From: Lachnospiraceae bacterium
GTDB lineage: Bacteria; Bacillota; Clostridia; Lachnospirales; Lachnospiraceae
Length of the DNA stretch: 64,000 nucleotides
Reading direction: 5' to 3'
Assembly (NCBI GenBank): GCA_910576335.1
Contig: CAJTIU010000012.1
Location: 87,817 to 151,816 of the forward strand
Of the stretch, positions 43,351 through 52,493 are shown in pieces. Each line of letters opens with the position of its first letter. Position 1 is the stretch's first letter. The notes under the pieces were generated by a model. The model searched no databases. It had not been told where the DNA came from and saw nothing but the letters and a program-made list of their open reading frames with translations. A program made the translations under genes and the position numbers.

Positions 43351-44141
43351 CTTGTTTCCTCCTGCTTTTGAGCGTATATTCTGATCCTGCGAAATGATTC
43401 AAAATAAGTACCGTCTGGCTGCTGTGTTCTTTTTAGCATTTCTTTGATTACCTCCTGGCGGAAAGTTTCTTTTAATTCTTGCGGAATCTGTTTGAGAAAC
43501 GGCACAAGGCAGGGCTGATCGATCCACCGGATCATTTCAGAAGCATTGGAAAAATACCGGTCTTTGTTTCGTTCTTTGATTGTATAAGAAGAAAATCCAA
43601 TTGCTGAAATTAAATCCATATATTGTTTTTTCGATGGCATAAACCACGGCCATTCGTAAGCTTTAAAGTATTGGGCATAGTTGTGCTCTGATATCTTTTT
43701 TTGGATCACATCGATAAAATTCGCACAATTACCGGACCCGCCAAAGTCCCACAATATTTTCCCACAGGCTTTCAATGCTTTGTAAGAATTTTTCAAAAGC
43801 CGTTTATGGTCTTTCACCCAATGTAAGGCCGCATTGGAAAAAATAAGGTCGAATTCATTTTCAAAATTCATCTTATTTATATCCAGATGTGTAAACTTAA
43901 GATTATTTCTGTGGATTGTTTCTGCAGTCTTGATCATATGAACGGAAGAGTCTATTCCCAGCGCTGTTCCCCGGGGGACGAATAACGCTAATTGTTCTGT
44001 CAGGACTCCGTCTCCGCATCCAAGATCTAATACGGCGTCATTTCCTTTGAATGAAAATTCTGAGATCAGATCGTTTCCCCATTCTTTTTGATGTTTGGAA
44101 GCCGTTTTGTATTTTTCTCCGTCAAACTCGAATGTAACCAT
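43347..44141 (-). CDS. Class I SAM-dependent methyltransferase (Tam-like)
   Basis: A 264-residue protein. Motif I is VLDLGCGDGVLTEQL (37-51), then GIDSSVHMIKTAE and LIFSNAALHWVKDHKRLL, the last typical of trans-aconitate methyltransferase-like enzymes. The start (EFDGEKYKTASKHQKEWGND) and C-terminal RRIRIYAQK also fit that group. It is co-transcribed with and translationally coupled to the cat gene. Divergent from the LysR gene, which may regulate the pair. Substrate unknown. Confidence 0.85.
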   Translation of the reverse strand: MVTFEFDGEKYKTASKHQKEWGNDLISEFSFKGNDAVLDLGCGDGVLTEQLALFVPRGTALGIDSSVHMIKTAETIHRNNLKFTHLDINKMNFENEFDLIFSNAALHWVKDHKRLLKNSYKALKACGKILWDFGGSGNCANFIDVIQKKISEHNYAQYFKAYEWPWFMPSKKQYMDLISAIGFSSYTIKERNKDRYFSNASEMIRWIDQPCLVPFLKQIPQELKETFRQEVIKEMLKRTQQPDGTYFESFRRIRIYAQKQEETR

Positions 44142-44252
44142 GCAAAACCTCCTTTACATTGATATGTTTTATTGAATTATACTTCTGCTTGTGATATAGT
44201 TCAAATATATGGTTTTTATAAGATATATAAATTATAGTTATATGGAGAAGAT

Positions 44253-45125
44253 ATGGATACGTTTGATAATCTCACAAAATACAAGATTTTTCTTTCTGCT
44301 GCTGAAAATAAAAGCATATCCAAAGCGGCCGCTTCGCTGTACATTTCCCAGCCGGCAGTAAGTATTACCATAAAAAAGCTGGAAGAAAATCTTAACACGA
44401 CACTTTTTGTCAGAAGATCAAAGGGAGTAGAGCTGACAGAGAAAGGAAGGCTGCTGTACGACAGTGTGAAAAAAGCGTTTCAAATGCTTTCGGATACGGA
44501 AAAAAGTCTTAAGTTTCCGGTATATTCAGGTTATTTGCGTATAGCCACCAGCAATGTATTGTGTAAGCATTTTCTTATGCCTTATCTGAAAGAATATATA
44601 AGATTATATCCTGATACCGAGCTGGCCATCACGTGTACATCCTCGGCGGAAGCGCGTGTGATGATTGAAGAGTGCAGTATTGACCTGGCGTTGGTGGTAA
44701 AGCCCCAAAGCCCTGGAAAGCTGGTCTATTATTCTCTGGGTATTATCGAGTATATTTTTGTCTGTACACCGGCATATAGAGAGAAATGGAACTGTAAGAA
44801 TGATGAAATATTTGAATATGCGAACATCATGCTCCTTGATAAAGATAATGTATCCCGGAAGCATATTAACGCTTACTATGCAAAGAATCATATCATCCCC
44901 CTGCATATTCTCGAGGTAAATGAAATGGATATGCTGATCGAATTTGCCAAAATGGGGATAGGGATTTCCTGCGTTGTAAAACAGTTTGTAGAGCAGGAAT
45001 TAGAAACAGGCTGCCTGATGGAAGTACCCTTGGCTAATCCCGTTCCGTCCCGTGAGATTGGTTTTTTATATCAGGATATTGAGCCGTTCAATGAGAATAT
45101 TCTAAGATTTATCCATGTCTTTTGA
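44253..45125 (+). CDS. LysR-family transcriptional regulator
   Basis: A 290-residue regulator. Residues 1-62 are the winged helix (KYKIFLSAAENKSISKAAAS, LYISQPAVSITIKKLEENLN); residues 90-290 are the periplasmic-binding-like effector domain (YLRIATSNVLCKHFLMPYLK, then CSIDLALVVKPQSPG). It is divergent from the methyltransferase-cat operon with a 111-base gap, the usual layout for LysR control of a neighbour. A terminator follows its stop. Confidence 0.88.
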   Translation: MDTFDNLTKYKIFLSAAENKSISKAAASLYISQPAVSITIKKLEENLNTTLFVRRSKGVELTEKGRLLYDSVKKAFQMLSDTEKSLKFPVYSGYLRIATSNVLCKHFLMPYLKEYIRLYPDTELAITCTSSAEARVMIEECSIDLALVVKPQSPGKLVYYSLGIIEYIFVCTPAYREKWNCKNDEIFEYANIMLLDKDNVSRKHINAYYAKNHIIPLHILEVNEMDMLIEFAKMGIGISCVVKQFVEQELETGCLMEVPLANPVPSREIGFLYQDIEPFNENILRFIHVF

Positions 45126-45163
45126 AGAATTGATGTTTTTTGTGCTCTTTTTATACAAATAAA

Positions 45164-45208
45164 AACAGCCTTTGCCGTTAGAATACCTTTCATCCGGCAG
45201 GGGCTGTT
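45164..45208. terminator. Terminator between convergent genes
   Basis: AACAGCCTTTGCCG can pair, with two G-U pairs, with CGGCAGGGGCTGTT. It lies between the LysR gene and the leftward lipoprotein gene. Confidence 0.6.
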
Positions 45209-45246
45209 CTTGTCAGAATGATTCGTTTGACCAGAATTATTATTTG

Positions 45247-45729
45247 TTAGGGTTCTGCAAATAACATTTTCAGATCAATATTTTCACAGTCATATCCAAC
45301 GATTTTTAATCTGTTATTCCCGCTTTTTAACGACAAGGTTTTTGTTACGAATCCATCTGTTGAAGTTTCGGGCAGACATTCGATCAGTGTCGTAACATGA
45401 TCTTCACTGTCAATATATACTATTTTTGCCTGTCCTTTTAAAAGACTAAGATCAAAATCAATTTCTATATCTTTATTTTCTTTTATTGTTTCTTTCCACG
45501 ATGTCTCACGTCCATTAAACTTGGAAACTGTAAGTGAATATTCTCCATTTACGGAATTCGCTACAGAATTTTCTTTTGCATAACGGTCTGTGTCCTGAGC
45601 AATTTTTTCATCAGAATCATACTCTTGCTTCGCAAATTGATTGCTGCACGCTGTCACCAGTAAGCAAAGCAGGCAAAGCAATATCATTTTCAGCTTCCTA
45701 TATTTTCTGACTTTCCTCAAATTATTCAT
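45247..45729 (-). CDS. Small lipoprotein
   Basis: A 160-residue protein with a basic N-terminus (RKVRKYRKLK), a hydrophobic helix and lipobox LVTAC, so it is predicted to be lipid-anchored outside the membrane. The rest (SLTVSKFNGRETSWKETIKE, then VKTLSLKSGNNRLKIVGYDC-like end) has the look of a small beta domain. No family is recognised. Its start is about 50 bases from the stop of the larger AAA/nuclease-like gene on the same strand. Confidence 0.7.
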   Translation of the reverse strand: MNNLRKVRKYRKLKMILLCLLCLLVTACSNQFAKQEYDSDEKIAQDTDRYAKENSVANSVNGEYSLTVSKFNGRETSWKETIKENKDIEIDFDLSLLKGQAKIVYIDSEDHVTTLIECLPETSTDGFVTKTLSLKSGNNRLKIVGYDCENIDLKMLFAEP

Positions 45730-45775
45730 TCCCTTTTTCCTTCTTCAATGTGAAATTGTAGTCTGTTAAATATAT

Positions 45776-47458
45776 TTATCCAATAAATACCGTTTTCCCT
45801 TCAAATGCGAATCCATACTGCCGGATCCGTTCCTTTGGGATACCTTTTGCTTCCAGCGAAGCAGAATATTTCATGCGTTCAATTTGATTCAATGCTTCCT
45901 GCGCTGTATCTGCAAGCGAAGCTTCCTCGTCCGGGTCATGGACTTTAAATTCCAGAATAATAGCATCGTCTGTGTCAGAAAGAGGCTCAAGGACCACATC
46001 ATATCTTCCGAACCCGCTTTCACGGTTGGAAGTAATTGTGTACCGTTCAGCAAGATCTACCATCAGGCCAAGAACAAAACCATGATAAAATCTTTCGGGT
46101 TCTGCTGCTTCGGACGGATGCTTTCCGGTATCAAAGTAACTGAAGGTAGTGAGGGCAACCCGGTTCATATACAGATTCATCGCCTTTTTATCATCTAATA
46201 AAAGTGCCTTGAGGAATTGATTATAAGCGGGTGTAAATTCTGAGAACCAATCCTCTACCATCTGCTCAAACACTAGTGTTACTTCGCGGTTGGTTAATAC
46301 GAGCTCATAGATGATCCGGTCTCTTTTGTCCATACTCCATTGCTTCACACGCAGATAGCCGCTTGCAAGCAGCAGGCTCCAGACGGCATTTTCCCGGCGC
46401 CCCAACTGACTGAATACAATCTGCTCGTCAATCTGTGTCCGGAGCGCCTTGCCCGAAAGAAGATCCTCCATAACCATTTTTGTATCTGCGCTTCCTTCGC
46501 GGATCAGCTTTCCGACCAGGCTGTTACTGCTGGTGTTGGCCCAGTAGGGGGAGAATTTTGCAAATTTCAGATAATTGATGATCGACCAGGGATTGTAGAT
46601 ATCGGTCTTATTGCCGAATGTAAATCCGTCATACCATCTTCTGACCTCGTCCTTTTTGGCTGACAGGCCATATTCTTCTAGAGCATCCCATACCTCCTGT
46701 TGGGTGAATCCAAAGCTTTCCGCGTACAGATCTGAGGTCGTTGTCACTACCGTCAAATTATTCAGGTCAGAAAAGATTGACTCCTTGCTGACTCTGGTGA
46801 TTCCGGTCATGATGGCTCTTGCAAGGAAAGGATTTGTCTTAAAGGTGGAATGAAACAGATTGCGGATAAAAGGAACCAGTTCATCCCAGTAGCCATGCAC
46901 ATAAGCCTCCTGCATAGGAGTATCATATTCGTCCAATAGGAGAATCACTTTTTTCCCATAATAACGCATCAGGTAATCCGATAAGGTATTCAGGGAATTG
47001 GCGGCCAGATTATGATCCATATCGGCGGAGACGTTCTTGTACGCTTTTTTTTCCTTTTCGTTTAAATGGTCGCTTTCCAGAAGGAAATCATATTTGTTAT
47101 ATAAATTTTCTATAATCTGACAGATACTTTTTCTTGCATCAGGAAAGGAGGTTTCTTTCACACCGGCAAAGCTTAAGAAAATGACAGGGTAAGTCCCCTG
47201 CAATTCTCTGTATTTTTCTTCCTGCCAGATAGACAGATTCTGAAATAAGTCGCCTCTCCCGGAATGCCTGACAGAGAAAAAATGTTCTGCCATACTCAGA
47301 TTCAGCGTCTTTCCAAAACGTCTGGGACGGGTGAGCAGGGTTACGGTATCATTGTTTTCCCACCATTCTTTGATAAACATGGTCTTATCAATATAGAAAT
47401 TGTCGCTTGTGATCATCTGTTCAAAGTCTTGATGGCCGATTCCAACTATTCTAGGCAT
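45776..47458 (-). CDS. AAA-ATPase-like / PD-(D/E)XK nuclease-like protein
   Basis: A 560-residue protein from ATG 47458, with TAGGAGG upstream. The N-terminal 300 residues fit the AAA-ATPase-like family: start GIGHQDFEQMITSDNFYIDK, P-loop RPRRFGKTLNLSM, Walker B KVILLLDEYDTPMQEAY, and FGFTQQEV. The C-terminal part has a PD-(D/E)XK nuclease motif (GRYDVVLEP, then DDAIILEFKVHDPDEE). These proteins occur in many copies in gut Firmicutes and Bacteroidetes; function is not established, with mobile-element or defence roles proposed. All main motifs are present. Confidence 0.85.
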   Translation of the reverse strand: MPRIVGIGHQDFEQMITSDNFYIDKTMFIKEWWENNDTVTLLTRPRRFGKTLNLSMAEHFFSVRHSGRGDLFQNLSIWQEEKYRELQGTYPVIFLSFAGVKETSFPDARKSICQIIENLYNKYDFLLESDHLNEKEKKAYKNVSADMDHNLAANSLNTLSDYLMRYYGKKVILLLDEYDTPMQEAYVHGYWDELVPFIRNLFHSTFKTNPFLARAIMTGITRVSKESIFSDLNNLTVVTTTSDLYAESFGFTQQEVWDALEEYGLSAKKDEVRRWYDGFTFGNKTDIYNPWSIINYLKFAKFSPYWANTSSNSLVGKLIREGSADTKMVMEDLLSGKALRTQIDEQIVFSQLGRRENAVWSLLLASGYLRVKQWSMDKRDRIIYELVLTNREVTLVFEQMVEDWFSEFTPAYNQFLKALLLDDKKAMNLYMNRVALTTFSYFDTGKHPSEAAEPERFYHGFVLGLMVDLAERYTITSNRESGFGRYDVVLEPLSDTDDAIILEFKVHDPDEEASLADTAQEALNQIERMKYSASLEAKGIPKERIRQYGFAFEGKTVFIG

Positions 47459-47561
47459 AGCGGCACCTCCTAAGGTTTTCTTGTATCTTATCATTCTCCA
47501 GGTAGAAATTCAATGAATATGGAGAAGAACTTTTGTTATAATCTGATTTTGTCATGCCGCA

Positions 47562-47805
47562 GTAAATCCTAAGATCCCCTATGGCATGGATGATAATCTG
47601 GGAGTCGGTGCAGTATACAGGATACCGAAGGAAGAGTTTGAAAGTGTAATTAAAACGTACTTTAATATAGAAAGCGATGCGCTTAAGTCCAAAACTGTTT
47701 TCCGTTCAGAGGATGAAACTTACGAATATAATGATAGGTAATTTAGTTTTGGATAACGGAATTCAGGAGATACCGAAGTATCAATACCGGGTGGGGAGCG
47801 GGTGA
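47562..47805 (+). pseudogene. Fragment of a DUF6070-like lipoprotein gene
   Basis: The frame reads KIPYGMDDNLGVGAVYRIPK, EEFESVIKTYFNIESDALKS, then shifts frame within a T run near 47700 and continues RSEDETYEY before a stop; a last piece reads GIQEIPKYQYRVGSG. It resembles the C-terminal halves of the two proteins at 54278 and 55633 (compare ELYESIMMTYFPVTAEQLRE and DADTDTYKYE). The 5' half is gone. A remnant of a third member of that family. Confidence 0.55.
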
Positions 47806-47825
47806 CAGATACAGTGAAAATTAAT

Positions 47826-47875
47826 AAAGACCGGATAACAGTGATAATAATGGTACTGTATCTCCGGTCTTTTTT
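47826..47875. terminator. Terminator at the end of blaR1
   Basis: AAAGACCGGA pairs with TCCGGTCTTT, followed on the plus strand by six T; inner ACAGT and ACTGT extend the stem. It can serve both the pseudogene side and blaR1. Confidence 0.7.
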
Positions 47876-49739
47876 ATTTCCATATATTCATATCTGATAA
47901 GACGGCCATGGTTATTTCAGCCGCATTCGCTCCGGAGGCATCAGCGCCGGCGCCGATATTGGCAGCAAAAAAGTATGTATTGCCGGCAGTTTCAACGTAT
48001 CCGACAAACCATCCGTTTACATTCGAATCATCGATGCTTCCTGTTCCGGTTTTCCCATAGATAGTTCCTGCTTCTGATAAGGAGAGACAGATGGAATCCT
48101 TTACTGCCTCGACATTTTCAGGTTGGAATCCGAAGGCGTTGTTATATAGTCTGACCAGTTGTTCTACCTGTTCTATGGGAGAAATCTTTAGGGAAGATTC
48201 CAGCCAATAGAAAGGGAGACCGGCTTCTGTGTTTTCATTGCCATATCCGATTTTCTGAATGTAGTTCTTAACAGAAGCAGATCCAAGCTGTTTATCAATT
48301 CCCTGGAAATACCAGTTGACTGAAGAGCGCATGGCGGATGTCAGGGTCTGGTCAGCATTCCATTCCTTAAACGGATAGTTTTCCCCATCCCATTCCATTT
48401 TGGAATCTTCCGGTGTAATAATACCTTCTTCCAGTCCAAACAATGCGTCATACATTTTGTATGTGGAGTCAGGAGAGCGCCGTAAGGCGGCATGCTCCAT
48501 ATCGTAGATGCCCCATGCATCCTGCTCAAGATTATACAAAACAAAACTTCCTTCATATTCTCCAAAATAAGACGAAAGATCCAGGGAGGTGACGTTCTTT
48601 GAAGAGGATTTCCATCGGTAGTGGATGTCCTCTGCCGCATATGTAGATAATATCGGCGCCAGGCTGATCAGAAGAACGGATGTCAGCAAAAAAGCAGCCA
48701 TGCCTTTCAGCTTCTTCTTTAATGTTGGTGTTTCATAGGCGGCAATGTTCATGATGCGCCGTTTCATCTGTGTCATCGTTCCGCTGAGATTGACGGCAAA
48801 GGGGATGGAAGCATGAGAGATCTTTTCGGCAAAACTGATCAATGTATTTCCATAATCTCCATAAGAATCCCCATCAAGCATGTTCAGTACGGAGGTGTCG
48901 CAGGCAACCTCCCTGTCGCATTGCATTTCTCTCAGTGCAAGCCACACAACGGGATTGAACCAGTAAATAATTCTGGCAAGGACTATCAGATAATTAGCCA
49001 GTGCGTCTTTATGACTGTAGTGCTGTAATTCATGCAGCAGCATATATCTTATTGGACGAAGCCCGCTTGTCTCAAGGCGGTACGGATTACAGGATGGCTT
49101 TTGGGTACTTTTAATCTCCGTTTCATTTTCATCATAATCTGAGATTAAATGAATCGGAAAATAGATGCGGGGCCTTAGAAGCCCTACAATCACGGGCGAT
49201 TTCAAAAATGCGGTGCTGTATATGGGAATATTTTTTGTTATCTTCATCTCATGCAGGCATTCATGATACAGTCTGCGGATTTGGGGGTGTTGAAGAGGAA
49301 GCGCAGACTGTTTCAGGTTTTGTAACCGGAGGAAAGCCTTCGCCAGGAACACCACCATTACAAGGATGCCTGCAATCCAGATTCCCAGCAGTATGTTTCC
49401 GGTAATGGAAGAAGTACTGCTGCTTACAGAAAGAGTAAAATCATTCAGCCAGTCCATATTTTCGGCCGGATTGGCAGTCATTCGTTCTCTTGCTGCATTC
49501 CCTGTATATGACACGGAGAAATTTTGAAAGAATGCAAGCCGGGAGAATATCCGGGAGAATCTGACTGAACGCAGCGGTATGAAAGGAACGGCCAGAAGTC
49601 CGAGTAGCAAAAACCACAGATGATACTGCATCCGGCCGGACAGGCTGTTTCGGAATAAATGCTTAACGGCCATAAGGAGCCCGATGATACCGCTGATGAA
49701 CAGATTGCTTATAAGAAAATGTATGATAAAATCAGTCAT
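47874..49739 (-). CDS. blaR1: BlaR1/MecR1-type beta-lactam sensor-transducer
   Basis: A 621-residue membrane protein. N-terminal helices (IIHFLISNLFISGIIGLLMA, LWFLLLGLLAVPFIPL, ILLGIWIAGILVMVVFLA) surround an M56 zinc protease domain with HELQH (236-240) and downstream EMQCD. After a further helix (AFLLTSVLLISLAPILSTYA) an extracellular penicillin-binding domain carries STYK (425-428, acylated Ser425), SVN (473-475) and KTG (563-565). Acylation by a beta-lactam activates the protease and leads to loss of BlaI. It overlaps blaI by eight bases. No beta-lactamase gene is in the window. Confidence 0.92.
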   Translation of the reverse strand: MTDFIIHFLISNLFISGIIGLLMAVKHLFRNSLSGRMQYHLWFLLLGLLAVPFIPLRSVRFSRIFSRLAFFQNFSVSYTGNAARERMTANPAENMDWLNDFTLSVSSSTSSITGNILLGIWIAGILVMVVFLAKAFLRLQNLKQSALPLQHPQIRRLYHECLHEMKITKNIPIYSTAFLKSPVIVGLLRPRIYFPIHLISDYDENETEIKSTQKPSCNPYRLETSGLRPIRYMLLHELQHYSHKDALANYLIVLARIIYWFNPVVWLALREMQCDREVACDTSVLNMLDGDSYGDYGNTLISFAEKISHASIPFAVNLSGTMTQMKRRIMNIAAYETPTLKKKLKGMAAFLLTSVLLISLAPILSTYAAEDIHYRWKSSSKNVTSLDLSSYFGEYEGSFVLYNLEQDAWGIYDMEHAALRRSPDSTYKMYDALFGLEEGIITPEDSKMEWDGENYPFKEWNADQTLTSAMRSSVNWYFQGIDKQLGSASVKNYIQKIGYGNENTEAGLPFYWLESSLKISPIEQVEQLVRLYNNAFGFQPENVEAVKDSICLSLSEAGTIYGKTGTGSIDDSNVNGWFVGYVETAGNTYFFAANIGAGADASGANAAEITMAVLSDMNIWK

Positions 49740-50130
49740 GCAGTCTGCCTCCTTTACCGGGTTTTGTTGTGGAAAGAAGAGAGCGCAGGTGTTCGATCTC
49801 TGAATCAGACAGTCTGTCGTTTTCTATGTACTCAGAGAGCATGGCAGTGATATCTCCATCATAGAAACGTTTCAGGAAAGAACTGCTTTCCTGGCCAATA
49901 TATTCCTTTTCCTTTACCAATGGGGTATAGACGAATACCCGGCTCTGCTTTTCATAGGCAAGAGCGCCTTTGGTTACAAGACGTTTGATCAGGGTCTGTA
50001 TCGTCTTAGGACTCCAGGCGGTGGTTTTCAGTAATTTCTCAGTGATTTCATTGGTATTGATGGGCGCGTATTTCCATACGACCTTCATTACTTCATATTC
50101 AGCTTCGGAAATCTGCGGCAGAGCGGCCAT
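49732..50130 (-). CDS. blaI: BlaI/MecI-family repressor
   Basis: A 132-residue winged-helix repressor: ISEAEYEVMKVVWKYAPINT, NEITEKLLKTTAWSPKTIQT, LIKRLVTKGALAYEKQSRVF. The C-terminal half is the dimerisation domain, with FLKRFYDGDITAML. It represses its own operon with blaR1 and possibly resistance genes elsewhere; it is inactivated when BlaR1 senses a beta-lactam. First gene of the operon, with AGGAGGGA upstream. Confidence 0.92.
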   Translation of the reverse strand: MAALPQISEAEYEVMKVVWKYAPINTNEITEKLLKTTAWSPKTIQTLIKRLVTKGALAYEKQSRVFVYTPLVKEKEYIGQESSSFLKRFYDGDITAMLSEYIENDRLSDSEIEHLRSLLSTTKPGKGGRLHD

Positions 50131-50148
50131 GGTAAATCCCTCCTAATC

Positions 50149-50160
50149 TTACATGCGTAA
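50149..50160. promoter_or_regulatory. Candidate BlaI operator
   Basis: TTAC-ATGC-GTAA lies 19 bases upstream of the blaI start and resembles BlaI/MecI sites built on TACA/TGTA half-sites. The downstream A/T-rich stretch (TATTATATA) may be the -10 region. Inferred from position. Confidence 0.4.
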
Positions 50161-50319
50161 TAAAGATATTATATAGGGTGTGAGGGGGATTGTCAATTAT
50201 AGATGAATATAGATGCTTAGGTTTCTTTTTGGTTGCCAGGGAAGGTAATTAACGATATAATAAGGATAAGATATCTTACCTTTTTTCAATTAGGGAAGCA
50301 GCGAAAGGATAAAGAGAAT

Positions 50320-51267
50320 ATGCAGAAAAAGACACCGGATTACGATAATGTGTTTAAGACAATGAAGAGCAAACACAAGAGATTGTTCATTTCTGTGATC
50401 AATGACACATTTGGGAAGAATTACCCTATGGATGTGAAGGTAGAAACTTTACCATCGGAGGGGTATTTGACTGAAAGTGAGACTACAGATGGAAGTAAAG
50501 ATATCAAAGAACAGATTTCAGATTTTGTAATTAAGATTGGAAAAGAGGTCTATCTTTTGGAGTGCCAGAGTTATGATGACGGTTCCATGGCTATCAGAAT
50601 TGCAGAGTATGCATTTATTGTTGCCAGGCAATTTGCAGCATGGGATATTGGTCATGCAACTATTCCCATGCCGAGATTTTCGATTATTTATATCAAAAGA
50701 ACGGAAAAAACACCGAAAATAACAAGGATTACATTTACATTTCCGGATGGACAGGAAGTGAATTATAAGTCTGAGAATATCATTCTGGAGGAATTTACAA
50801 AGGAACGCATTGTTGAAAAGAGATTATTTCCCTATATTCCTTTTTATATTGCGAGGTATGAAAAGGATATTACTTCTGAAAATAACATAGAGAATGCAGC
50901 AGAAGATTTAGAGTATTTCAGAAATGAAATGGTTCGGCTGCATAAAAAAGGTGAATTAGCAGATGATGAGATGATAGATCTCATGGGATTTGTAAATACC
51001 ATTATTACCCATATTACAAATGGAAATAAAAGCGAAGAAAGGCTGGTGAATATTATGGGTGGAACAGTTGAGACCGAATCTGAAAAGTTGATTCGCAAAG
51101 GAAGAGAGGCTGGAAAAGCAGATGGAAAAGCAGAAGAGATTATTGAAATGGGGCAGGAGTTTGGCCTGGATGATGCGGATATTTTGAAAAGGCTGCAGGA
51201 AAAAATAGGCGTGTCCTTAGAAACAGCCGTCGCCTACTTGGAGCGATATGGGAAGCAACTTGTGTAG
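50320..51267 (+). CDS. Rpn/PD-(D/E)XK nuclease family transposase-like protein
   Basis: A 315-residue protein. ATG 50320 starts the conserved PDYDNVFKTMKSKHKRLFIS segment; the open frame further upstream is not family-like. Nuclease motif: IKEQISDFVIKIGKEVYLLE, CQSYDDGSMAIRIAEYAF. The C-terminus carries AGKADGKAEEIIEMGQEFGL and a helical tail, typical of Rpn-like proteins found in multiple copies in clostridial genomes. Recombination-promoting DNase activity is known for some members. It stands alone, divergent from blaI. Confidence 0.8.
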   Translation: MQKKTPDYDNVFKTMKSKHKRLFISVINDTFGKNYPMDVKVETLPSEGYLTESETTDGSKDIKEQISDFVIKIGKEVYLLECQSYDDGSMAIRIAEYAFIVARQFAAWDIGHATIPMPRFSIIYIKRTEKTPKITRITFTFPDGQEVNYKSENIILEEFTKERIVEKRLFPYIPFYIARYEKDITSENNIENAAEDLEYFRNEMVRLHKKGELADDEMIDLMGFVNTIITHITNGNKSEERLVNIMGGTVETESEKLIRKGREAGKADGKAEEIIEMGQEFGLDDADILKRLQEKIGVSLETAVAYLERYGKQLV

Positions 51268-51293
51268 GCATATGTTAAAAAGGTATTGATATG

Positions 51294-51544
51294 TTAAATG
51301 CTGATATCGGTACTGGAAAAGTTTGGGTGGAGCTGCATGACTTTTGATAGTTGTTTCGCAGCACAACAAACTGGAAGATTATCTACGTCATAGACTGCAC
51401 CAATTTTTTCTCTCATAGCTGTATCGGCATTCTGCATTTTCTTACCAAGCAATTTTACAGTACCACTAACTGCCGCAATCGTAATCAGTATACAGCCAAT
51501 AGATGAATAATATTGGGTTTGTGTGAGGGAAGCTGTGGCTGTGA
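51294..51544 (-). pseudogene. Fragment of a small membrane protein, start missing
   Basis: A minus-strand frame of 83 codons without a proper start reads YYSSIGCILITIAAVSGTVK, KLLGKKMQNADTAMREKIGA and VYDVDNLPVCCAAKQLSKVM. One hydrophobic helix is visible. The upstream end is closed by an in-frame TAA. I do not recognise the family. The stretch otherwise holds a stem-loop (GGAATTGAT / ATCAATTCC, 51572-51600) before the AAA gene. Confidence 0.3.
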
Positions 51545-51644
51545 ATTAGACCCATTGTATAAAAGGGCTATGGAATTGATTTAATATTACCATCAATTCC
51601 AGCCTGAATGTGCAGAAAAAATTTTCCTTGAAAGGGGATGTTTG

Positions 51645-52361
51645 ATGAACAATCAGTTTATACAGGGAGTAATGTTCGATTGGGATAAGATAGATGATGA
51701 TAGTTACTTGAAGAAAATAGAAGCATTTAAAGGTATTGAAAGACTTGAGTTTCATAATTCGATAACTTTTTTTGTTGGAGAAAATGGTAGTGGAAAATCA
51801 ACATTATTGGAAGCGATCGCAATAGCTCATGGATTTAATCCGGAAGGTGGTACAAAAAATTATTTTTTTTCTACACATGACACTCATTCGGAATTATACG
51901 ATGTAATAAGAATTTCAAGAGGATACAGGAAGGAAAAATGGGGGTATTTCCTTCGGGCTGAAAGTTTTTATAATGTTGCAACTCAGGAAGAGGAATATGC
52001 AGATATCGAGCATCCTTCGGCTAGATACCATGAAAAATCACATGGAGAGAGTTTTCTGGAGTTGGCACAGAATAATCTGCGGGCAAATGGTCTGTATCTT
52101 TTTGATGAGCCAGAAGCGGCATTATCACCTCAAAGACAGCTTACATTGTTAATGGAAATCTATAGGTGCGCAAAAGAAGGAGCCCAGTTTTTTATAGCTA
52201 CACATTCACCTATTCTGTTGGGAATTCCTGATGCAGATATATATTGTTTCGATAATGGAAGCATTCATTTATGTGCATATGAGGAGACAGAAAGTTATCA
52301 AGTTACAGAAATGTTTATTAACAATAGATATGCATTGCTAGATAGATTTTTGAAAGAGTAG
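51645..52361 (+). CDS. AAA-family ATPase (RecF/ABC-like AAA_21)
   Basis: A 238-residue soluble ATPase from ATG 51645 (AAAGGGG upstream). Walker A GENGSGKST (45-53), a signature-like SHGESFLELAQNNLR, Walker B LYLFDEPEAALSPQRQLTL and switch IATHSPILLGIPDADIYCF. It is short and without coiled coil, matching the stand-alone predicted ATPase group that occurs singly in many Firmicutes. Function unknown; no partner nuclease adjoins. A stem-loop precedes it. Confidence 0.85.
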   Translation: MNNQFIQGVMFDWDKIDDDSYLKKIEAFKGIERLEFHNSITFFVGENGSGKSTLLEAIAIAHGFNPEGGTKNYFFSTHDTHSELYDVIRISRGYRKEKWGYFLRAESFYNVATQEEEYADIEHPSARYHEKSHGESFLELAQNNLRANGLYLFDEPEAALSPQRQLTLLMEIYRCAKEGAQFFIATHSPILLGIPDADIYCFDNGSIHLCAYEETESYQVTEMFINNRYALLDRFLKE

Positions 52362-52414
52362 TAAATAAAGAAACAGCCGGAGCCGTTATTATGGTAAATT
52401 GGGAATACACATGA

Positions 52415-52420
52415 TATAAT
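52415..52420 (+). promoter_or_regulatory. -10 element TATAAT for the vat leader
   Basis: A consensus -10 about 35 bases before the leader peptide; the -35 position (TGGTAA, 52392-52397) is weak. It would give a leader RNA of about 95 bases before vat. Confidence 0.45.
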
Positions 52421-52454
52421 CAAATCTGCAAATTAAAGTTGACGGAGGTATGAA

Positions 52455-52493
52455 GTGAAACGCTGCATTGTAGTAACCGATATAGTCGCATAA
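52455..52493 (+). CDS. Leader peptide for vat (12 codons)
   Basis: GTG 52455 preceded by GGAGG (52444-52448) opens a 12-codon frame, VKRCIVVTDIVA, ending at TAA 52493. Its last codons (CCGATATAGTC, 52477-52487) are exactly complementary to the start of vat (GACTATATCGG, 52524-52534). This is the arrangement of translational attenuators of inducible antibiotic-resistance genes, in which a stalled ribosome opens the downstream start. An ATG at 52450 gives only two codons and lies too close to the site. Confidence 0.55.
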   Translation: MKRCIVVTDIVA

